64,000 bases of DNA from Echinimonas agarilytica (lineage in GTDB: Bacteria > Pseudomonadota > Gammaproteobacteria > Enterobacterales > Neiellaceae): contig NZ_JAMQGP010000008.1 in NCBI RefSeq assembly GCF_023703465.1, positions 175,527 to 239,526 of the forward strand. The letters are read 5' to 3'. Position 1 is the stretch's first letter; the number at the start of each line of letters is the position of its first letter. This document shows, piece by piece, positions 38,579 to 48,061 of the stretch. The translations under genes were made by a program, and so were the position numbers. The notes below the pieces were generated by a model. The model saw only the letters and a list, made by a program, of their open reading frames with translations, had not been told where the DNA came from and ran no database searches.

Positions 38579-39325
38579 CTAGCCGGAAGCACAATCGCAA
38601 GCAGAAGATTTGGCTATGCCGAATGTTTGCCAGTCACCAGATAGCCCATCAAACAGCTTTATTTTGGCTGTCTCAACCGGCAATCCCATTAATAGTTTCA
38701 ATGCTGACAACGCCTGAAGACTGGCAATGACGCCCAACACCGGCCCTAACACGCCCGAGTTGGCGCAATTGAGCTGTGGCTCTTTACTCCCCGCGGGATA
38801 AAGACAGCCATAACATGGCGATTCGGGCTGGCGAAAATCAAACACTGCGAGCTGCCCTTCCAAGCGAATAGCTGCCCCCGACACTAAAGGCACCTCCTGT
38901 TCACGGCAAGCAGCGTTGATCATATGTCGCGTTTTAAAATTGTCGGTACAGTCCAGCACGACATCCATATCGGCAATTAAATCTACGCAATTTTGAACGT
39001 CAATGTGTTGCGGATGCACACGTATTTCAATGTCATCATTGAGCTCTTGCAAACGGCGCTCTGCAGCGTCAACTTTCAATTCGTCTACATCATGTTCGCT
39101 AAATATGATTTGTCGTTGCAGGTTGCTGAGCTCAACCGAATCTCCATCTGCAAGGTGCAGTTCTCCCACCCCTGCTGCTGCCAAATACAAAGCCACGGGG
39201 CTACCGAGTCCGCCAACACCGATCACCAAAACCTTTGCGCTCTGTAAGGCCAGCTGGCCTTTTTCACCCACTTTCTCTAATAGTAAGTGGCGACTGTAAC
39301 GCATCATTTGGCGATCATTTAACAC
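38579..39325 (-). CDS. thiF: ThiS adenylyltransferase ThiF
   Basis: ThiF is an E1-like enzyme that adenylates the C-terminal glycine of ThiS for sulfur loading in thiazole synthesis. The 248-residue protein has the ATP-binding motif VIGVGGLGSPVALYLA, the segment ELSNLQRQIIF, and zinc-type Cys pairs in PCYGCLYP and near the C-terminus (CDC). The GTG at 39325 is chosen because GGAGT precedes it by 6 bases and it lies just after the thiH stop; in-frame longer starts overlap thiH. It is the last gene of the thi operon; MoeB is excluded by context. Confidence 0.93.
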   Translation of the reverse strand: MLNDRQMMRYSRHLLLEKVGEKGQLALQSAKVLVIGVGGLGSPVALYLAAAGVGELHLADGDSVELSNLQRQIIFSEHDVDELKVDAAERRLQELNDDIEIRVHPQHIDVQNCVDLIADMDVVLDCTDNFKTRHMINAACREQEVPLVSGAAIRLEGQLAVFDFRQPESPCYGCLYPAGSKEPQLNCANSGVLGPVLGVIASLQALSALKLLMGLPVETAKIKLFDGLSGDWQTFGIAKSSACDCASG

Positions 39326-39354
39326 AAACACACTCCAACTTTTTGATTCAATGG

Positions 39355-40506
39355 TTACTCGATTGCACTTCGTCCGTATGCCGGTTGCCAATCCGTCCAA
39401 ACCGGTTGGTAGCCGCGTTCGACAATGGCTTGCGCAACATACTTCGGGTGGCGCTCATCGCTAATCGAAAACTGCTCTAACGCAGGTTCGGCTTCAGCAT
39501 AACCACCGGGCTGCGTTCGAGAATACGCACTCATACTGGTAATTCCAAGTGGCAAGGCATGATCGCGAAATGCCGCTGATTCACGAGTCGATAATGACAG
39601 TTCTAACTCTGGATTAAACATCCGGTAGGCGCAAATTAATTGCACTAACTGACGATCGGTCATCACTGATTTGGGTTCCAAACCACCGGTACACGGACGT
39701 AAACGCGGAAACGAAATTGAATACCGAGTTTGCCAGAATCGTTTTTCCAAATACTGTAAATGCGCTGCCACCATAAAGCAGTCTACACGCCAGTCGTCTA
39801 AACCAATGAGTGCGCCGATCCCGACTTTATTCATACCCACCTGCCCTAAACGTTCGGGTGTTGCTAAACGCCAGTCAAAGTCATTTTTTTTACCTTTGAG
39901 GTGGTGCTCTGCGTAGGTTTGACGAGAGTAAGTTTCTTGGTACACCAAAATGGAATCAACGCCCATGTCTTTGAGCTCTTGATATTCTTGCGTGCTGAGC
40001 GGTTGTACTTCCATGCTGACATGCGAAAAATTTTCCCGAATTTTCGGCACGGCCTGACGAAAATACTCCATACCAACTTTGCGCTCAGATTCTCCGGTCA
40101 CCAATAATATATGATCGAATCCAAGTTGTTTGATGGCGGCAATTTCTGCGTCTAACTCCACCATATCGAGTGTTTTTCGACGAATGGCATTGTGCATGGA
40201 AAAGCCGCAATAAGTGCAGATATTGGAGCATAAATTCGACAAATACAGAGGCACATAAAGCTGAATGGTTTTGCCAAAACGCTGTTGCGTGAGTTGCAAT
40301 GAACGCTGCGCCATTTGCTCCAAATATGGTTCAGCTGCAGGAGAAATCAGCGCCATAAAATCATTCAAATCGAGCCGTGTCTGATTGGCCGAGCGACTCA
40401 ATGCACGTTCGACATCTGCCGCCGTTTTAGCGCCAAATGATAACTTTATGTCATCCCAATGATAGCCACTCAAGTGCTGTGCAAATGAAGCTTCAGAGCC
40501 TGTCAT
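39355..40506 (-). CDS. thiH: 2-iminoacetate synthase ThiH
   Basis: This radical-SAM tyrosine lyase cleaves tyrosine to dehydroglycine for the thiazole ring; p-cresol is the by-product. The 383-residue protein carries the cluster motif CSNICTYC (Cys93, 97, 100). The ATG at 40506 has GGGAG 7 bases upstream; an ATG six bases earlier is too close to that site. The presence of ThiH, and the absence of thiO, indicates the tyrosine-dependent (anaerobic-capable) route. Confidence 0.96.
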   Translation of the reverse strand: MTGSEASFAQHLSGYHWDDIKLSFGAKTAADVERALSRSANQTRLDLNDFMALISPAAEPYLEQMAQRSLQLTQQRFGKTIQLYVPLYLSNLCSNICTYCGFSMHNAIRRKTLDMVELDAEIAAIKQLGFDHILLVTGESERKVGMEYFRQAVPKIRENFSHVSMEVQPLSTQEYQELKDMGVDSILVYQETYSRQTYAEHHLKGKKNDFDWRLATPERLGQVGMNKVGIGALIGLDDWRVDCFMVAAHLQYLEKRFWQTRYSISFPRLRPCTGGLEPKSVMTDRQLVQLICAYRMFNPELELSLSTRESAAFRDHALPLGITSMSAYSRTQPGGYAEAEPALEQFSISDERHPKYVAQAIVERGYQPVWTDWQPAYGRSAIE

Positions 40507-40520
40507 GATCATTCTCCCAA

Positions 40521-41309
40521 TTAATCGACAGAAACCGATTCAATTTCGTCTAAAAATGCCGTGAGTGGACTCGATGCATTGGCATGCACACTGGTTGCCG
40601 CAAGGCCCGCTTCATAGGCCATGCGTCCCGCTTCAACCGCTTGCTTGAATGCTTTGGCCATCACCACTGGTTGCGCAGACACTGCAATAGCGGTGTTCAC
40701 CAGCACAGCATCAGCGCCAAGCTCCATGGCTTCTGCCGCATGGGAAGGGGCTCCGATCCCTGCATCTACTATCACAGGCACGTTCGCCTGCTCTATGATT
40801 ATTTCAAGGAAGTCGCGTGTTTTAAGCCCTTTATTGGAGCCAATTGGCGCACCTAGAGGCATAACCGCCTGACACCCGACCAACTCTAAACGTTTGCACA
40901 AAACAGGGTCAGCATGCACATACGGCAGTACCACAAAACCCTCTTTCACCAATTGCTCGGCGGCTTTGAGAGTTTCTATTGGGTCAGGCATTAGATACTT
41001 AGGATCAGGATGAATCTCAAGTTTCACCCAGTGCGTACCCAGTGCTTCTCGTGCCAAACGCGCAGCAAATACGGCTTCTTCGGCGGTACAAGCCCCCGAT
41101 GTATTCGGTAGCAAATGAACACCCGCTTTAACCAGCGGGCTTAAAATATCGTCGTCCGACTTATTCAGATCAACACGTTTCATCGCCATGGTCACAAGCT
41201 CTGTGCCGCTGGCCAAAATAGCGTCCGTCATTAAGGACGGATCGGCAAACTTGCCGGTGCCGCTAAACAAGCGGCTGGAAAATGTTTTGTCTGCAATGGT
41301 AAACACCAT
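40521..41309 (-). CDS. thiG: Thiazole synthase ThiG
   Basis: ThiG builds the thiazole phosphate from 1-deoxyxylulose 5-phosphate, dehydroglycine and ThiS thiocarboxylate. The 262-residue TIM barrel has FSGTGKF, the segment [39 protein letters not shown] and [20 protein letters not shown]. The start overlaps the thiS stop (TAATG), so it is translationally coupled. The Shine-Dalgarno GGAGG lies inside the thiS end codons. Confidence 0.97.
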   Translation of the reverse strand: MVFTIADKTFSSRLFSGTGKFADPSLMTDAILASGTELVTMAMKRVDLNKSDDDILSPLVKAGVHLLPNTSGACTAEEAVFAARLAREALGTHWVKLEIHPDPKYLMPDPIETLKAAEQLVKEGFVVLPYVHADPVLCKRLELVGCQAVMPLGAPIGSNKGLKTRDFLEIIIEQANVPVIVDAGIGAPSHAAEAMELGADAVLVNTAIAVSAQPVVMAKAFKQAVEAGRMAYEAGLAATSVHANASSPLTAFLDEIESVSVD

Positions 41310-41509
41310 TAACCTCCTGCTATGGCACGAAATAGCGCCACATGATCACCCTCGCTGAGTGACTTTGTTGGCCATTCATTTTGAGGAATAATCGTTTGAT
41401 TAATCGCAATGGCAACCCCTGTTTGGAGGGACTCAAGTTGCGTCAATACATCGGTTGCACTGGCGCCATCGGGCACGGTCACCGCTTCACTATTCACAAA
41501 AATATTCAT
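41309..41509 (-). CDS. thiS: Sulfur carrier protein ThiS
   Basis: This 66-residue beta-grasp protein carries sulfur as a C-terminal thiocarboxylate. The sequence ends FRAIAGG with the required Gly-Gly. The ATG at 41509 gives the normal length; longer in-frame starts overlap thiDE. It lies 10 bases downstream of the thiDE stop and overlaps thiG by one base. Confidence 0.95.
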   Translation of the reverse strand: MNIFVNSEAVTVPDGASATDVLTQLESLQTGVAIAINQTIIPQNEWPTKSLSEGDHVALFRAIAGG

Positions 41510-41519
41510 GCATCTTCTC

Positions 41520-43118
41520 TTATTGGAGGGCTCCTGCGCCAACGAGCCCAAGCCATTGAGCGGTGGCGACTTCCACATCTTCGGCTTGCGTTAATGCGCG
41601 AACCACAGCAATGCTTGCGACACCCGTTGCGCGCACCTGCTTGGCTCTAGGCCAATCGATTCCACCAATCGCTACGGTGGGCAACACCGATTTGAGTAAG
41701 CTCACTTGCTGTTGAAGCTTGGTTAAACCTTGAGGGGTAGACGGCATATTTTTGGTCGTGGTCGGGTAGATATGCCCCACCGCTAAATAGCTTGGTTTGA
41801 GAGCTGCTGCGCGCAACATTTCAAAATAACCATGAGTAGACAGCCCAATACGAATGCCTGCTGAAGCTATTTCTTCGATGTTTGCATCATCGAGATCTTC
41901 TTGCCCTAAATGCACACCGTAAGCTTGGTGTTTAATCGCCAACCTCCAGTAATCATTGATGAACACTCGGGCTTGATACTTTCGGCCTAACTCAATGGCG
42001 CGAATGACCAGTGGCTCAGCTGCGCCATCCGACAGGTCTTTTGCACGAAGTTGAATTGTTTTCACTCCCAATTGCAGTAAACGCTCCAACCATTCTGGCG
42101 AATTCACCACTGGATACAGGCCCAAGTCCGACGGACATGGCGCAAAACCTTGTGTGGGTAAATCTAATTCGCAAAGGTCATTTGCCGTTCTTGGAAAATC
42201 TTGCCAATGGGTTGGCCAACCCAAATGCAGCACAGGCCCCGGTCCTTTACCTTGAGCGACTGCTGCTTTAAGCCCTTGCTGCACATAGGCATGGGCAATT
42301 GCAAAAGCATCTTCCAATGCATAACCTTGCGCTAAACCGCTGGCCAAGGCCGCAGCAAAACTACATCCAGTGCCATGACCGTGTTTAGTCTCTACCTTTG
42401 CACTTAAGCAATAACGCCAGCAATCACCATTGCTCCATGCATCCATGACGTGAGTCTCGGTTAATTCAACGTCCATCAACTGACCGATATGGCCGCCTTT
42501 GAACAGAACAGACTTCACCCCATATTCTCTGAATTTATCGTACGCTCGTTGCATATCACCGCTAAACAATAGCGCAATACCTGTCATCGCCAACACTTCA
42601 TGGCTGTTCGGTGTGAGCACATCTATGTGCCGCAACAACTCTTGCTTCACCGACTCTAAAATAGGCTCAGCAGTGAGCACATCACCTGAACTAGCAATGG
42701 CAACCGGATCGTAAATCACCAACGGACGCGGCAACCCAGCAGGCCAACTATCAAGCTGATCGGCCAACCATTCCACTTGTGAAGGACTCGCCAACAAAGA
42801 TATTTTAATCACTGCTGGCGGCATGTCTGCCAACAACTGCATCCATTGCTGTTCAAGCATATCAAGCGGCACCGCGAGTACATCAGAAGTCGACTCTGAA
42901 TTTTGTGCGGTGACCGTAGTGATAATGCTGCACGCTTGCGCTACCGCCAACGTTGAGCCGGGCGCTGCATCTCTTGCTCGCAAACCATTAATGGCTTGTA
43001 TATCGGCTTGAATACCTGCACCTGCACCACTGTCTGAACCGCCAATGGTCCAGACAATTGATGTACGCTGCGACAACACTTGATACGGCTGTATCACCGT
43101 ATGTGGAATCCAACTCAT
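41520..43118 (-). CDS. thiDE: Fused HMP-phosphate kinase / thiamine-phosphate synthase (ThiD-ThiE)
   Basis: This 532-residue bifunctional enzyme has an N-terminal ThiD-like kinase (about 1-290) with WTIGGSDSGAGAGIQADI, the Lys/Gly-rich HGHGTGCSFAAALASGLAQG anion hole and VLTPNSHEV. A C-terminal ThiE domain (about 325-530) has IQLRAKD, VFINDYWRLA, YGVHLGQEDL and VAIGGI. It phosphorylates hydroxymethylpyrimidine phosphate and then condenses it with thiazole phosphate to give thiamine phosphate. The fusion is known in several gammaproteobacteria. It lies between thiC and thiS. Confidence 0.96.
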   Translation of the reverse strand: MSWIPHTVIQPYQVLSQRTSIVWTIGGSDSGAGAGIQADIQAINGLRARDAAPGSTLAVAQACSIITTVTAQNSESTSDVLAVPLDMLEQQWMQLLADMPPAVIKISLLASPSQVEWLADQLDSWPAGLPRPLVIYDPVAIASSGDVLTAEPILESVKQELLRHIDVLTPNSHEVLAMTGIALLFSGDMQRAYDKFREYGVKSVLFKGGHIGQLMDVELTETHVMDAWSNGDCWRYCLSAKVETKHGHGTGCSFAAALASGLAQGYALEDAFAIAHAYVQQGLKAAVAQGKGPGPVLHLGWPTHWQDFPRTANDLCELDLPTQGFAPCPSDLGLYPVVNSPEWLERLLQLGVKTIQLRAKDLSDGAAEPLVIRAIELGRKYQARVFINDYWRLAIKHQAYGVHLGQEDLDDANIEEIASAGIRIGLSTHGYFEMLRAAALKPSYLAVGHIYPTTTKNMPSTPQGLTKLQQQVSLLKSVLPTVAIGGIDWPRAKQVRATGVASIAVVRALTQAEDVEVATAQWLGLVGAGALQ

Positions 43119-43179
43119 GTTTTGGGGCTACCTTAATCCAACGGTACTTTCATATACGACATGCGACATACAAAAGCAC

Positions 43180-45177
<1,998 letters not shown>

Positions 45178-45295
45178 TTAAGCAAATCTTTATTGGATTC
45201 GTAATGGCAACATCAAAGCGCAAAAAGGCTGGAGAACCGAAAGGTAGAGTCAGGGTGGTTACAACGCTTGCAGATCACTGATCTTAGGGCGAAAC

Positions 45296-45384
45296 CGGCC
45301 TTGTTTCCTCCGCAGGTGTTACCCTGATCAGGTTCTCGGATTCCGCATCAACGCGGTCTCAGCCCAAAGGCACTCCGACAAAGC
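45296..45384 (-). ncRNA. TPP riboswitch (THI element)
   Basis: On the minus strand, upstream of thiC, the canonical aptamer core is visible: GGAGTGCC, then GGGCTGAGA, then GAGAACCTGATCAGGGTAAC and ACCTGCGGAGG. The P1 stem can be formed by CTTTGT and ACAAGG. TPP binding represses thi genes in established cases. About 150 bases separate the aptamer from thiC. They contain two 7-base segments complementary to the aptamer, a U-run (TTTTT, 45222-45226 on the minus strand) and an AGATCA-C-TGATCT palindrome at 45272-45284, so they may form the expression platform. Confidence 0.95.
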
Positions 45385-45416
45385 AAGTATTACGGTAAAG
45401 CTTTTCATCAGCCAAT

Positions 45417-45647
45417 TCAAGCTCCAACTTGCCTCTGGCCATCAAACTCATACATAACCGCAAGATACTTTTGTTCAGTGTGAGAGTTTAAACAATAAGC
45501 TCCACTCTGCGCGCAGAGATCTGGTCTTTCGAGACCGTAAAGTAACGCAACCTCATAAGAGATTGCCTTGATAAGGGCTGCTGTGACAGGTGCAGATGAA
45601 GCAGGAAAAGTCGCTTTAGAATAAGGCGTATCCCCCATGAAATGCAC
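45417..45647 (-). CDS. Possible small protein downstream of tyrosinase (76 aa)
   Basis: This is an open frame starting with GTG, located between tyrosinase and the thi leader on the same strand. The product is soluble and polar with two Cys; I recognise no family. Its first codons lie inside a pair of competing hairpins, and there is no clear Shine-Dalgarno. It could equally be non-coding sequence between the tyrosinase stop and the thi promoter. Confidence 0.3.
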   Translation of the reverse strand: MHFMGDTPYSKATFPASSAPVTAALIKAISYEVALLYGLERPDLCAQSGAYCLNSHTEQKYLAVMYEFDGQRQVGA

Positions 45648-45666
45648 GAGTATCCAAGGGGGATAC
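45628..45666. repeat. Competing hairpins with three GTATCC-type arms
   Basis: On the plus strand GTATCCCCC (45628-45636) and GGGGGATAC (45658-45666) are perfect 9-base arms. A second GTATCC (45650-45655) can pair instead with GGATAC (45661-45666) around AAGGG. The two folds are mutually exclusive. The element starts 15 bases downstream of the tyrosinase stop. No T-tract follows, so a classical terminator is not shown. Confidence 0.55.
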
Positions 45667-45680
45667 AGAGGTCGGTTTGG

Positions 45681-46958
45681 TTACTGGTGAGTGACCAAAG
45701 AAATCCCTTTCATTTTTATTTCATGATTAGATGCCGGGTTATCATTGTCATCAAAGACCTTAATCGTGACCGGCACAATGCCATTTTGTGGATTGTAACG
45801 TCGCAGTGATTGAGTGATATCAACATAGGTGTTGAACGGCTGCAAATGATGTGGCGGACGCTTATCGAACGCTGGTTTGGGTTTCAGAGTGCAGTGCCCA
45901 ACGCCACCGGCACATTCGCCATGCCCCAGCAGGAATATACTTTCTGCAAAGCCAGATTCAATATTTTCATTGTTGGCGTCATCGCGATCATCACCTTCAC
46001 CTAGGTAAATATTGAGCTTATATGAGCCAATGGTTTTCGACAGACCTAATATCTCTAAAAATGCATGCTTGTATTCGGTGTTGTCGATAGGAACATCAAT
46101 TTGGATTTCATTATCGCCCCCTTGGTTTTGTGCCGCATCGTTGTCAACTTCGGTAAAGCCTTCACCGTCGACATAGGTGTAATCAAAAAACTTGGTATCG
46201 AGTGTTTGGCCACCCGTGTAGGTAAACGGCGCACACACGAAGTCCAGTTGCGCTTGTGGCACAGTACTATCACCATGCGCTCGTTGCCATTCAAACCACA
46301 ACCGGTCCACATTACAGTGATGCAACCAAAAGATCGGATCAAATGCAGCTCTAGGGACCGAGCCCATATCGCCGCCTACCCATACATGCAAGCCACCATG
46401 AGGGTTTTCTAAGGCCGGAGAATACCGGTCATAAGTCGTTTGGCGTTGCGCTAAATCAACCTGAGTTTTAAGTCGTTGCAAGCCTGATATAGGGCTTGGC
46501 GATCGCGTGGTATCGGTTCCCGTCGCCTGCGAAAAGGCTGTTAATAATGGATTGGGCTTGGTTTCACCGGTATTTAAATCTTGATAGGTTAGATCTGTTA
46601 CCGCAGCCGGCATTCCAATATTCAAAGACTGCTCTGAAGTCCAGTCCCAATAAGGCAACATCACACCGGCGACTTGCTCTTGCAGCCGCAATTCAAATTC
46701 GTAAATGTAGGCTCTGTGCCATGTCGGAAAGTTGAGATTTCCGTGCTGACAATAAAAAGGAGTCGGTAAGCCATGAACACCTGCAATCCACTGATAGCCT
46801 CGCTCATCATCGTTGCCACCGTCGGCTGAAACCTTGTATAGGCCTTCATAGGCATTTCGTAGGTCATTAAGCTCTCGCTCGGAAAGGTGTCGTATGTTCT
46901 TTCTTACTCGCACGCCGGAGGACGCGACTCGGGTATTTGTCGATGTAACTTCTGCCAT
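45681..46958 (-). CDS. Tyrosinase / polyphenol oxidase (type-3 copper)
   Basis: The 425-residue type-3 copper enzyme oxidises phenols or o-diphenols to quinones. CuA ligands are His in GVHGLP, then CQHGNLNFPTWHRAYIYEFE; CuB ligands lie in NPHGGLHVWVGG and DPIFWLHHCNVDRLWFEW. The Cys in CQH two residues before a CuA His matches the Cys-His thioether of fungal, plant and mollusc enzymes. About 290-425 resembles the C-terminal lid domain of polyphenol oxidases. No Sec or Tat signal is present. The ATG at 46958 has AAGGA 9 bases upstream; an ATG 9 bases earlier abuts that site. It lies 32 bases downstream of a His-rich membrane protein and is probably co-transcribed. Substrate is unknown. Confidence 0.92.
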   Translation of the reverse strand: MAEVTSTNTRVASSGVRVRKNIRHLSERELNDLRNAYEGLYKVSADGGNDDERGYQWIAGVHGLPTPFYCQHGNLNFPTWHRAYIYEFELRLQEQVAGVMLPYWDWTSEQSLNIGMPAAVTDLTYQDLNTGETKPNPLLTAFSQATGTDTTRSPSPISGLQRLKTQVDLAQRQTTYDRYSPALENPHGGLHVWVGGDMGSVPRAAFDPIFWLHHCNVDRLWFEWQRAHGDSTVPQAQLDFVCAPFTYTGGQTLDTKFFDYTYVDGEGFTEVDNDAAQNQGGDNEIQIDVPIDNTEYKHAFLEILGLSKTIGSYKLNIYLGEGDDRDDANNENIESGFAESIFLLGHGECAGGVGHCTLKPKPAFDKRPPHHLQPFNTYVDITQSLRRYNPQNGIVPVTIKVFDDNDNPASNHEIKMKGISLVTHQ

Positions 46959-46990
46959 GATATTCATTCCTTTTGTTGAGATCTGGCGCG

Positions 46991-47623
46991 TTATACCGCT
47001 TGTTCACGCTTCCAAACTTTATTGATAAAAACGTAACTTCCGGTTCCCATAACCACCATGCCCAACACCATAAATTGATGATGTTGAAACATTGATGCAC
47101 CCGGCAACCAGTCGGTGACACACGCCATGGCAATAAACATCCCTGCAACCATAGCGACGGAGGATAAGAAGTGGATACAAACCATGTCTCGTGACCTGCG
47201 TTGCGCAGCCTCAGTCCTGCACACATATATGCACGCTGGAAGACACAAAGCTAACATGGGCAATAACGACAACAGCATGGTTGAATAAGACATTGAATGA
47301 TGGTGTTGGTGATGATGCATATGCTGACTATGCGCCATTACATCTGTGGCGATTTCGGTGCTTAAAATTGTGCCCAACATCATACCCAATCCGCCGGCTC
47401 CCCAATTCGCCCATACATGCATGAGAGGTTGGCTATACCACTGTTTTTTAAGCATGAATAAACTAAAGGCCGCCGCCACTAATGACACCAGAAAGATGAG
47501 CATTTCATCGCCTGTTGGAAAATCCATTTTAAATAGACATAAAAACTGAATAATCACGAACGCCACCAAAATATAAAACGTAATCATTTCTTTATCTCTA
47601 TGACAAACCAGGCCCTTATCCAT
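46991..47623 (-). CDS. His/Met-rich six-TM membrane protein, tyrosinase-linked
   Basis: The 210-residue protein has about six TM helices (about 13-31, 41-58, 75-93, 114-134, 145-165 and 180-197). The loop before TM4 contains eight His and three Met within about 16 residues (MAHSQHMHHHQHHHSM), and Met pairs occur in several helices (GMMLGT, GMVVMGTG). Such His/Met density is typical of Cu(I)/Cu(II) handling proteins. I recognise no family. The ATG at 47623 follows AGGAGG with a 4-base spacer; a longer TTG-initiated frame is unlikely. Copper supply to the downstream tyrosinase is an inference from position and composition. Confidence 0.75.
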   Translation of the reverse strand: MDKGLVCHRDKEMITFYILVAFVIIQFLCLFKMDFPTGDEMLIFLVSLVAAAFSLFMLKKQWYSQPLMHVWANWGAGGLGMMLGTILSTEIATDVMAHSQHMHHHQHHHSMSYSTMLLSLLPMLALCLPACIYVCRTEAAQRRSRDMVCIHFLSSVAMVAGMFIAMACVTDWLPGASMFQHHQFMVLGMVVMGTGSYVFINKVWKREQAV

Positions 47624-48061
47624 GGTGCCTCCTAATAACATTCTCGCTATAACTTGTTCGATATAGCTTATTAAACTAGCAAAAACTTGAGATATATCCA
47701 AAAATATCATAAAAGAGAAGCCCAAAAAACAAAAGCAATATTAAACAACAACTTACCAAGCAAAGGCGTTTCTCACACCCCTTCCAATGTAATAATCCGT
47801 AATAATTAAAATATTAACTCTATATTTTTGTGTTTTTTTACAGAAACTCGAAAACAACTTAAAGACCTTTTTAAACAACCACTTAATTATATAAAATAAA
47901 AACATCAATATTTACATAGTTATAACTTATGCCCAATTCGTGTAAGGCTGTGTAATGTTCCCCAATCGACTGTGTTTATATATTTAAATCTCTAAAAGCG
48001 ATGAACGGGATATTTATCGATAGCAGTTATTTCCGCTTATCCGTCAGCTCAAGGAGATAAC
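47624..48061. promoter_or_regulatory. Divergent AT-rich intergenic region of the tyrosinase locus
   Basis: This 438-base gap separates the minus-strand membrane-protein/tyrosinase unit from the plus-strand secreted protein. It is markedly AT-rich, holds no supported gene, and must contain both promoters. A 15-mer TTAAACAACNACTTA occurs at 47741-47755 and again at 47871-47885, exactly 130 bases apart; a related AAAACAACTTAAAG is at 47851-47864. The plus-strand gene has AAGGAG at 48051-48056. Confidence 0.6.

Noticed and set aside
46065-46412. 115-codon open frame on the plus strand opposite tyrosinase
   Set aside because: It lies entirely inside the conserved tyrosinase coding frame and has no ribosome site; it is a shadow frame.
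45681-46967. Tat or Sec signal at the tyrosinase N-terminus
   Set aside because: The N-terminus is polar with scattered Arg and has no twin-Arg motif or hydrophobic core; export would need a partner.
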